Below the pieces are notes generated by a model. That model worked only from the letters and a program-made list of their open reading frames with translations. It was not told where the DNA came from and searched no databases. 30,345 nucleotides of DNA from JACMNW01 sp043721855 (GTDB taxonomy: Bacteria; Pseudomonadota; Alphaproteobacteria; Rhodobacterales; Rhodobacteraceae), in the NCBI GenBank assembly GCA_043721855.1, contig JAYSPY010000132.1:1-30345 (forward strand), written 5' to 3'. Below, piece after piece: positions 15,411 to 22,055 of the stretch; the stretch's first letter is position 1, and every line of letters starts with the position of its first letter. The translations under genes and the position numbers were made by a program.

Positions 15411-15440
15411 TGTAGGGTGCGCATTCATTGCGCACCACCC
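15411..15440. repeat. REP-like palindrome between serC and serA
   Basis: GGTGCGC-ATTCATT-GCGCACC (15416-15436) is a perfect seven-base inverted repeat, flanked by TGTAG on the left and ACCCC on the right. The sequence form GTAGGGTGCGC...GCGCACC is one I recall as a dispersed intergenic palindrome in several proteobacteria. In the mRNA it would form a hairpin between the two serine genes. It lies 20 bases before the serA RBS, so it could stabilise or separate the two messages. Confidence 0.6.
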
Positions 15441-15466
15441 CACAACCCAAATCATAGGAGCTCACC

Positions 15467-17062
15467 ATGGCCCCCCGCGTTCTCGTTTCCGACGAACTTT
15501 CCGAAACCGCCGTGCAGATCTTTCGTGATCGCGGAGTCGAGGTGGACTACCTGCCGAAACTTGGCAAAGACAAAGACGAACTCGCTCGTATCATCAGCCA
15601 ATATGATGGTCTGGCCATCCGGTCTGCCACCAAGGTTACCGAAAAGCTGCTGGCGCTGGCCACCAACCTGAAGGTGATCGGTCGCGCGGGCATTGGCGTC
15701 GATAATGTTGATATTCCGGCGGCGTCGAAAAAGGGCGTCATCGTGATGAACACGCCGTTCGGCAATTCGATCACCACGGCGGAACATACCATTGCGATGA
15801 TGTTCGCCGTGGCCCGGCAAATCCCCGAAGCCAACGCATCAACCCATGCGGGGAAATGGGAAAAATCGCGCTTCATGGGGGTCGAATTGTTCAACAAAAC
15901 CCTTGGTGTCATAGGTGCTGGCAACATCGGTGGCATTGTGTGCAACCGTGCGGTGGGCCTGCATATGAAGGTTATCGCCTATGATCCCTTCCTGTCGGAT
16001 GAACGCGCAAAAACGCTGGGCGTGACCAAGGTTGATCTGGACGAACTGCTGCACCGGGCTGATTTCATCACCCTGCATGTGCCGCTGACCGACAAGACCC
16101 GCAACATTCTGTCCGCCGAAAACCTTGCCAAAACCAAAAAAGGCGTCCGCATCATCAACTGCGCGCGTGGCGGATTGATTGATGAGGCGGCCTTGGTGGA
16201 TGCGCTGAAATCGGGCCATGTCGCAGGTGCAGCGCTTGACGTGTTCGAGGTGGAACCGGCCACGACAAACCCGCTGTTTAACCTGCCCAACGTCGTCAGC
16301 ACGCCGCATCTGGGGGCCGCCACCACCGAGGCACAGGAAAATGTCGCCCTGCAAGTGGCCGAACAAATGTCAGATTACCTGCTGACCGGGGCCGTACAAA
16401 ACGCGCTGAACATGCCGTCGGTGACTGCCGAAGAAGCCGCCGTCATGGGCCCGTGGCTGAAACTCGCGGGCCACCTTGGTGCATTCGTGGGCCAGATGAC
16501 GGACGAGCCGATCAAGGCGATCAACGTGCTTTACGATGGTGCGGTGTCCGACATGAACTTGGCCGCGCTGAACTGCGCCACCATCGCAGGCATCATGCGG
16601 GCGACCAACCCCGATGTGAACATGGTGTCTGCCCCCGTGGTGGCAAAGGAACGCGGCGTGCAAATATCCACCACCCGGCAGGAAAAATCGGGCACATTTG
16701 ATGCCTATATCAAACTGACCGTGGTGACAGACAGTCGGGAACGCTCCATCGCGGGCACTTGTTTTTCCGATGGCAAGCCGCGGTTTATCCAGATTAAAGG
16801 CATCAATATCGACGCCGAAATTGGCCGCCACATGCTCTATACCACCAACGAAGACGTGCCTGGCATCATTGGCTTGCTCGGCATGACCATGGGCAAAAAC
16901 GGCGTCAACATCGCCAACTTTACCCTCGGGCGGTCTGGCGTCGGACAAGAGGCGATTGCCATCCTTTATCTGGATCAGGCGATTGATCCGAAAGTTGTCG
17001 ATACGCTCGATTCAACCGGCATGTTCCAGCAGGTCAAGGCGCTGGAGTTCGACGTGGCATAA
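15467..17062 (+). CDS. serA: D-3-phosphoglycerate dehydrogenase SerA
   Basis: SerA oxidises 3-phosphoglycerate to 3-phosphohydroxypyruvate with NAD+, the committed step to serine. The 531-residue protein is the long (type I) form: substrate and NAD-binding domains, an intervening ASB domain and a C-terminal ACT domain (about residues 457-531). The NAD loop is GAGNIGG (150-156). The catalytic triad is R234 (NCARGG), E263 (DVFEVEP) and H281 (TPHLGAA). The ACT part begins near LYTTNEDVPGIIGLLG and probably senses serine. AGGAG at 15456-15460 is six bases before the ATG. Second gene of serC-serA. Confidence 0.96.
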   Translation: MAPRVLVSDELSETAVQIFRDRGVEVDYLPKLGKDKDELARIISQYDGLAIRSATKVTEKLLALATNLKVIGRAGIGVDNVDIPAASKKGVIVMNTPFGNSITTAEHTIAMMFAVARQIPEANASTHAGKWEKSRFMGVELFNKTLGVIGAGNIGGIVCNRAVGLHMKVIAYDPFLSDERAKTLGVTKVDLDELLHRADFITLHVPLTDKTRNILSAENLAKTKKGVRIINCARGGLIDEAALVDALKSGHVAGAALDVFEVEPATTNPLFNLPNVVSTPHLGAATTEAQENVALQVAEQMSDYLLTGAVQNALNMPSVTAEEAAVMGPWLKLAGHLGAFVGQMTDEPIKAINVLYDGAVSDMNLAALNCATIAGIMRATNPDVNMVSAPVVAKERGVQISTTRQEKSGTFDAYIKLTVVTDSRERSIAGTCFSDGKPRFIQIKGINIDAEIGRHMLYTTNEDVPGIIGLLGMTMGKNGVNIANFTLGRSGVGQEAIAILYLDQAIDPKVVDTLDSTGMFQQVKALEFDVA

Positions 17063-17105
17063 CGCTTGCCCTTTCATCTTTGCACAAATATCCCACGGGG
17101 GTTGA

Positions 17106-17138
17106 CGGTTGGTGCGCCATTGGTTCAAGAACCAACCG
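17106..17138. repeat. Two mutually exclusive inverted repeats downstream of serA
   Basis: CGGTTGGT (17106-17113) pairs with ACCAACCG (17131-17138). Inside it, TTGGTTC (17120-17126) pairs with GAACCAA (17129-17135) across two bases. Both pairings use the same right-hand arm, so only one can form at a time. The block lies in the serA 3' untranslated region. Confidence 0.55.
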
Positions 17139-17142
17139 GCAA

Positions 17143-17202
17143 CGGGGTGTGAAACCCCCGCTTCTAGACACCGGGTATGGGGGGCAGATCCCCCCGCTTC
17201 TT
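17143..17202 (+). terminator. Tandem G/C hairpins after serA, each followed by CGCTTCT
   Basis: Two hairpins follow serA: GGGG-TGTGAAA-CCCC at 17144-17158 and GGGGGG-CAGAT-CCCCCC at 17179-17195. Each 3' arm continues as CCCCCGCTTCT, an 11-base direct repeat (starts 17155 and 17191). The second stem is strong and followed by a short pyrimidine tail (GCTTCTT), so it probably ends the serC-serA transcript. The paired layout also looks like a dispersed palindromic repeat. The next gene starts at 17227. Confidence 0.5.
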
Positions 17203-17226
17203 GCGACCTGACCAAAGGTTAAATCC

Positions 17227-17958
17227 ATGCGAAGCTATGCGATTGGCGATATTCACGGCCATCTTGACCTGTTGCAAGACTTGCACGGCCGGATCGCCGT
17301 TGATCAGGGCAGCGATGACGCCCCGATCATCCATCTCGGCGACCTTGTTGATCGCGGGCCAGACAGTAAGGGTGTGATCGAATACCTGCGCGCGGGCATT
17401 GCAGATGGCAAGAACTGGATCGTGCTGAAAGGCAACCACGACCGCATGTTTGCGGGGTTTCTGGCCGATATCAACCACCATGACGAAGGCCTGCGCAGCG
17501 ATTTAAGCTATCTGCATTACAGACTTGGCGGGGCGGCCACCCTTGCATCCTACGGCGTGAAAAATGCGGCAGACCGCCGCTTGAAGCCGGTTCACGACGA
17601 ATCAGTCGCCGCCGTGCCGCAAAACCACCGCGATTTTGTGGAAAGCCTGCCCACCTCGTATCTGCGGGGCGACGCGCTGTTTGTGCATGCAGGCGTGCGT
17701 GCAGGCGTGCCGCTGGATCAGCAATCCGAAACCGATCTTTTGTGGATCAGGGGGGCGTTTCTGGAAGACCTGCGCAGCTATGGCCCGCTGATCGTGCATG
17801 GTCATACCGCGATCGACAAACCCCGCCACTATGGCAACCGCCTCAATATTGATAGTGGTGCGGCCTATGGCGGGCCTTTAAGCGTCGTGGTGATCGAAGG
17901 GCGCGATGTCTTTCATCTGACACCTGACGGAAGGGTTTTGTTGGTTCCCGAAACCTGA
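17227..17958 (+). CDS. PPP-family metallophosphatase (serine/threonine phosphatase or diadenosine tetraphosphatase-like)
   Basis: A 243-residue calcineurin-like phosphoesterase of the PPP type. It has all metal-binding motifs: GDIHGH (D8, H10), GDLVDRGPDS (D39), KGNHDRM (N70, H71), FVHAGVRAG and IVHGHTA. The arginine in DRGPDS and the compact length match bacterial PrpA/PrpB-like phosphatases and ApaH relatives. The substrate (phosphoprotein or dinucleoside polyphosphate) cannot be told from sequence. No partner kinase is visible nearby. ATG at 17227; upstream AAAGG is a weak RBS. Probably cytoplasmic and transcribed on its own after the serA terminator. Its stop is seven bases from the convergent small pseudogene. 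Confidence 0.88.
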   Translation: MRSYAIGDIHGHLDLLQDLHGRIAVDQGSDDAPIIHLGDLVDRGPDSKGVIEYLRAGIADGKNWIVLKGNHDRMFAGFLADINHHDEGLRSDLSYLHYRLGGAATLASYGVKNAADRRLKPVHDESVAAVPQNHRDFVESLPTSYLRGDALFVHAGVRAGVPLDQQSETDLLWIRGAFLEDLRSYGPLIVHGHTAIDKPRHYGNRLNIDSGAAYGGPLSVVVIEGRDVFHLTPDGRVLLVPET

Positions 17959-17965
17959 TCCGCCC

Positions 17966-18174
17966 TCAATCAGCGCGGCTGCTCCACAGCTTCCGAGCCG
18001 CCCAGACCACAGTGCCGCCAAAGAAGACGCCGCCAATGCCCACAACTTCGACCAAGGCCGGGCCTGATGGCATGCCGCGCGGCTGACTGCGGCGATCAAT
18101 ACTGTGAACCCGACGAGACCCACGGCCATCCGAAACCACAATTCCCCGCGTGTGGGGCCGTATTTATTGGCCAT
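17966..18174 (-). pseudogene. Small two-segment membrane protein gene with one-base frameshift
   Basis: Reading leftward from the ATG at 18174, the first 30 or so codons encode MANKYGPTRGELWFRMAVGL and a hydrophobic stretch. The frame then turns into unlikely sequence (ACHQARPWSKLW) that would run into the phosphatase gene. In another frame, from about 18078, the sequence continues RGMPSGPALVEVVGIGGVFF, then a tryptophan/arginine tail and a TGA at 17966-17968. Joined, this makes a natural 69-residue membrane protein. The span is 209 bases, exactly one short of a multiple of three. Loss of one C in a CCC run (AGCCCGC to AGCCGC, near 18080) explains it. I recall similar 65-70 residue hypothetical proteins in Rhodobacterales; function unknown. 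It could also be a sequencing error. Confidence 0.68.
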
Positions 18175-18229
18175 GCTCACCCTTTCATCTGGCTGGACGC
18201 GGGCACCGCAATATGGTTTCACTGCATCT

Positions 18230-18790
18230 ATGACACGCATACGATTGCCCTATTTCGTTGTATTGGCAATCATCCTTGCTGCCGCAGCCTATCTTTTGTG
18301 GATCGGACGCGAACCGATTTGCAAATGTGGCTATGTGAAACTTTGGCATGGCGAAACGGTCAGTTCCGAAAACTCGCAGCACATATCGGACTGGTACACG
18401 CCGTCGCATCTGCTGCACGGGATTTTGTTCTTTGGCGCATTGAGGCTGGTGGCACGGAAGCTTGATTTCGGTTGGCGTCTGGCCATTGCCACCCTGATCG
18501 AGGCGGCGTGGGAGATTTTAGAAAACTCTGACTTCATCATCGAACGCTACCGTGCGGTGACGATCAGCCTCGATTATTTCGGCGATTCCGTGCTGAATTC
18601 GGTTTGCGATATTCTGGCGATGACCCTGGGTTTTGCGCTGGCGCGGGTTATCCCGGTTTGGGCATCGGTGGCGATTATCATCGGGTTTGAAGCGCTGACC
18701 ATCTGGTTGATCCGTGATGGTCTGGCGCTGAATATCCTGATGCTGATTTACCCGCTTGATGCCGTGCGGACGTGGCAGACAGGCGGTTAG
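18230..18790 (+). CDS. DUF2585 (UPF0314) membrane protein
   Basis: A 186-residue membrane protein of the DUF2585 family. It has an N-terminal hydrophobic segment (about residues 7-25). A short polar region follows with GREPICKCGYVKLWHGETVS and NSQHISDWYTPSHLLHG, the most conserved part of the family. Further segments lie near 62-75, 125-145 and 148-175, with the sequence AAWEILENSDFIIERYR between them. The cysteine/histidine/tryptophan-rich motif could bind a metal or lipid, but no function is known. The ATG at 18230 (MTRIRLPYFVV) is preferred over an upstream in-frame ATG at 18104, which lies within the divergent small gene. It converges with the fumarylacetoacetase gene (10 bases apart). 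Confidence 0.82.
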   Translation: MTRIRLPYFVVLAIILAAAAYLLWIGREPICKCGYVKLWHGETVSSENSQHISDWYTPSHLLHGILFFGALRLVARKLDFGWRLAIATLIEAAWEILENSDFIIERYRAVTISLDYFGDSVLNSVCDILAMTLGFALARVIPVWASVAIIIGFEALTIWLIRDGLALNILMLIYPLDAVRTWQTGG

Positions 18791-18800
18791 CCGTCTGTTT

Positions 18801-20060
18801 TTAGCCGCCGGCACCAACCGGGTTTTCATGCGCTGCAATCAGCTGTCCGGTGCAAGGCCCAAAGCCGATCCGGTAGCCATCGCCCAAGGCCGCACCGCGC
18901 ATCGAAATGGTATCGCCGTCTTCAATGAAACTGCGGGTGCCGCCTGCAATTGCCAACGGCTCTTTGCCGCCCCAAGACAATTCCAGCATAGACCCACGGT
19001 TCTCTTTCAGTGGCCCGGAAATTGTGCCAGAGCCCAGCAAATCACCGACATTCATCACGCAGCCGCTGGTGGTGTGATGGCACAGTTGTTGCGGCGCGGA
19101 ATAGTACATCTCTGAATAATTCGTGCGTGTCAGCACCGTCTCGGCGCCACCTTTCGGCGTCAAACCCACCTCTAACGCGATATCAAACAGCATCGGGCCC
19201 GGTTCGACCAAATGCGCAAGCAGCGCCACCTCGCGCGGCGGGGTCGAGGTGCGAAACGGCTTCAATGCCGCGGCCATCACCACCCAAGGCGAAATGGTGG
19301 TGGCGGTGGCTTTGGCCTGAAATGGCCCCAGCGGTTGATTTTCCCACGCCTGAATATCGCGCGCTGACCAATCGTTCAGCAACACATACCCGAAAATCAT
19401 CGCGTCGGCCGCAGTCACAGATACCATCCCCTCGGATGATTGACCCACCACAGCGCCCAGTTCCAGTTCAAAATCAAACCGCCTTGATGGCGCAAAAATG
19501 GGCAAATCCGCGCCTGCAGGTTTCAACTGACCCCAAGGGCGGCGCACCTCGGTACCCGATACCACCACCGACGACGCGCGCCCATTATAGCCGATGGGAA
19601 TATGCAACCAATTTGGCGGCAGCGCATGTGCGGGGTCGCGCAGCAGGGTGCCGACATTGGTGGCATGCTGCCTGCCCGCATAGAAATCGGTGTATTCTGA
19701 CACGAGGAACGGCATGTGCAACTTGGCCCCCGCCATCGGCACAAGGTGATCTTCGATCAAAAACCGCTTCGATGATCCGTCCAACAACAGCGCCGTCACT
19801 TCCGCTCGCAAATCGGCCCAGACTGCCGGGCCCTGATCCATCAATTCGTTCCAGAACGGCACGTCAAACAGCGGCTCGTCTGACAGCTTCAACAGCCCCT
19901 CTGCCTCCAGCGAAGTCAGGTCCAGAATGAAATCACCAATCGCCATGCCGCAACGAGGGTCTTCATCACCGACTGAAAACACGCCGCAGGGCAAGTTGTT
20001 CAGCGGGAAATCCGTGGTGGCGCTATTGGCGCTTGTCACCCAGCTTTTGATCAGGCTCAT
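18801..20060 (-). CDS. fahA: Fumarylacetoacetase (FAH)
   Basis: FAH hydrolyses 4-fumarylacetoacetate to fumarate and acetoacetate, the last step of tyrosine/homogentisate breakdown. The 419-residue protein has the N-terminal SH3-like domain and the catalytic beta-roll. SEYTDFYAGRQHATNVG carries metal ligand D125 and catalytic H132. FDFELELG carries E198 and E200, and LLNDWSARDIQAWE carries D230; these match the positions known from mammalian FAH (D126, H133, E199, E201, D233). The length equals that of the eukaryotic enzyme. It follows the MFS gene on the same strand. The isomerase that makes its substrate is encoded (broken) just beyond. Homogentisate dioxygenase is not in the window. Confidence 0.94.
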   Translation of the reverse strand: MSLIKSWVTSANSATTDFPLNNLPCGVFSVGDEDPRCGMAIGDFILDLTSLEAEGLLKLSDEPLFDVPFWNELMDQGPAVWADLRAEVTALLLDGSSKRFLIEDHLVPMAGAKLHMPFLVSEYTDFYAGRQHATNVGTLLRDPAHALPPNWLHIPIGYNGRASSVVVSGTEVRRPWGQLKPAGADLPIFAPSRRFDFELELGAVVGQSSEGMVSVTAADAMIFGYVLLNDWSARDIQAWENQPLGPFQAKATATTISPWVVMAAALKPFRTSTPPREVALLAHLVEPGPMLFDIALEVGLTPKGGAETVLTRTNYSEMYYSAPQQLCHHTTSGCVMNVGDLLGSGTISGPLKENRGSMLELSWGGKEPLAIAGGTRSFIEDGDTISMRGAALGDGYRIGFGPCTGQLIAAHENPVGAGG

Positions 20061-20162
20061 GGTGGTATCCCCTATCCAACGCCGCCCAGGTCAGCCGGGC
20101 TATTGCACATGCCGGATGTTTGCGCAGATGATCTGGCAGAGGTAAAGCGCGCATCGCCAGCA

Positions 20163-21263
20163 CTACCGGTTCATTGGCCGCAGAACAGCCAAAGCCATCA
20201 GCGCCGTCACACCCGCAACGCCGGCGATCACCCAAAAGAAGCCGTGCTGGCCCAAGCCATCCATCACTTGGGTCATCAACACCGGCGATAAAATCCCGCC
20301 GATCAGCCCCGCCGCCACGATTGTAGGTGCAACCCGCTTGTCCGTGCCCATTTTACGCGCGGCGGTTACAAAATAGCTGGGGAAAAACAGGCCCGCACTG
20401 ATGCCGATCAGCACAAAAGACACCGCGGGGCTGATCGTGGCACCAATCAGGGCTGCCACTGATGCCACTGACATTGCCGCCGCATACAGCGTGAAAGACG
20501 GCAGATATTGGGCGGCAAACACCAAAGCTATCCGCGCCGCAAGAAACGCCACAAAGAACAGAGACAGCAGTTTGGCAGCTTTCGCCTCGGTCTCGCCCGC
20601 CTGGATAAGTGCTGTTGGGCCAAGGCCGATCAGGCAGGCTTCCAAGCCGACCGATACCATGCCAAAGATCAAAATACCCCAATGAATGTGGAAAGGCAGC
20701 ATGGCAGCACCCGCTGCGGCCTGGGATTTGCCCGCAGCGCCCGCAAACAGTGCGACTGTCGCACAGCCTGCTGCAACCACGCCAAAGGTCAGCGATGGCG
20801 AAGATCCCATTGCCACAAAAACCAACGGGGCAGCAATTGCGCCAAGGCTGAACACCGCGTTCAGCAAGCTAAGCATCGACGGCCCTTTATCGCCAAAAGC
20901 CGCCAGAACCCGCGGGTTGTACACAACCGTTGCACAGCCATACCCCATGCCAAACAATACCGCCCCGCCAAGCGTGCCCCACCAACCGGGTGTTGACGCA
21001 ATAAGGCCGGCACCCGTTGCCATCAAAACCAGTGCTACGCGTGGCGAGATCAAATCACCGAGGCGAAACATTGCTGCGACGCCCAAAATGCAGCCAATCC
21101 AATGCGCTGATATCAACCAGCCGGCCTGCGGCACGCTCAGACCCAGATCGCGGGCAAAGGCGGGTAAGGCAGGGCCATAAAGTGACTGGCCCGCGCCCAT
21201 GAACACAAAGCTGATCAGCCCGGTGATCAACAGGGCTGCATGGGTTTTGATCAGGGCGCGCAT
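20163..21263 (-). CDS. Major facilitator superfamily transporter
   Basis: A 366-residue protein with about twelve hydrophobic segments and MFS character. It shows GLISFVFMGAGQSLYGPALP at the N-terminus, an ISAHWIGCILGVAAMFRLGD loop near residues 50-69 (a degenerate motif A), and a second half beginning around residue 195. It is slightly short for the superfamily (about 390-400). The substrate cannot be told from sequence. The gene lies 102 bases upstream of fahA in the same direction and diverges from maiA, so a role in uptake of an aromatic or organic acid is a guess from context only. The 102-base gap to fahA shows no clear terminator. Confidence 0.8.
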   Translation of the reverse strand: MRALIKTHAALLITGLISFVFMGAGQSLYGPALPAFARDLGLSVPQAGWLISAHWIGCILGVAAMFRLGDLISPRVALVLMATGAGLIASTPGWWGTLGGAVLFGMGYGCATVVYNPRVLAAFGDKGPSMLSLLNAVFSLGAIAAPLVFVAMGSSPSLTFGVVAAGCATVALFAGAAGKSQAAAGAAMLPFHIHWGILIFGMVSVGLEACLIGLGPTALIQAGETEAKAAKLLSLFFVAFLAARIALVFAAQYLPSFTLYAAAMSVASVAALIGATISPAVSFVLIGISAGLFFPSYFVTAARKMGTDKRVAPTIVAAGLIGGILSPVLMTQVMDGLGQHGFFWVIAGVAGVTALMALAVLRPMNR

Positions 21264-21396
21264 TGGAATCTCTGCGTTGTGGTGCGTTTCGCGGCCTGCC
21301 TAACATCCCACCAGAGCAGCAACCAGAGCGGCTTGTGCGATCATCTGAGATGCGCAAGTCATCAACCCGAAATTGCCCGGCAAAAATTGCGCGATT

Positions 21397-22040
21397 ATGG
21401 CACGGCTGGCGATCACGCGTCAGGAATATTGGCGCTTATCAGCCGCCTTCCGCGTTCGCATTGCCCTGCAGTTTTGCGACTTGGCCTGACTGCCGGTCAG
21501 CTCACCTTGATGGATGGATCGCATCATGCGCCTGAAAACTTGCGCCTCAATCCAAAGGGCCTTGTGCCAACGCTGGCAATGGATGCGCTGGTGCTGACGC
21601 AACCAGTGGCGATTTGGGATTATCTGGATGAAATGCGGCGGCGTCGGTTCTTGCCAACGCATACTGCTGGCCGTGCGCGCATGGGCGGTCTTTCCAAAGC
21701 CATGGCGATGTGGATTGCGCCGGTTTGCAACCTGTCGCTGCGTAACTTTGCCGCCAAAGCCTGTGGCGGGGCGATCACGGCGGATGATTGGCAGTTGCAT
21801 TTCATGCAGCTGGGTTTGGCTGCGGTGGAGCGGATGCTGGATCATCCGACAACGAGCACCTGCTGCCATGGCGACGGCGTAACAATCGCCGATATCTGCC
21901 TTGTGCCGCAGATTTACAACGCGCGTCGGGCGGGGGTTGACCTTGCCGATTACCCCAAAATCGCCGGGATCATGGCCGTGTTGGACACCTTTTCCGCCAT
22001 CGCTGCTATCCATCCTGGCATGCACACCCCCACAACGTGA
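21397..22040 (+). pseudogene. maiA: Maleylacetoacetate isomerase (GST zeta) with one-base frameshift
   Basis: The isomerase turns maleylacetoacetate into fumarylacetoacetate with glutathione. The GST zeta N-terminus is visible from 21397: TRQEYWRLSAAFRVRIALQ, the family's YWRSSA-YRVRIAL motif. That frame stops at 21487-21489. The rest is one frame away, from about 21484 on: GLTAGQLTLMDGSHHAPENL, NPKGLVPTL, and the C-terminal CCHGDGVTIADICLVPQIYN and NARRAGVDLADYPKI blocks. The span is 644 bases, one short of 645. Restoring one G in the GG run at 21482-21485 joins the parts as CDLGLTAG and gives a normal 214-residue enzyme. Start codon is uncertain. It is either a recent mutation or a sequencing error. 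It is a neighbour of fahA, whose product uses the isomerase's product. Confidence 0.8.
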
Positions 22041-22055
22041 ACGGGCGCGGCAAAG

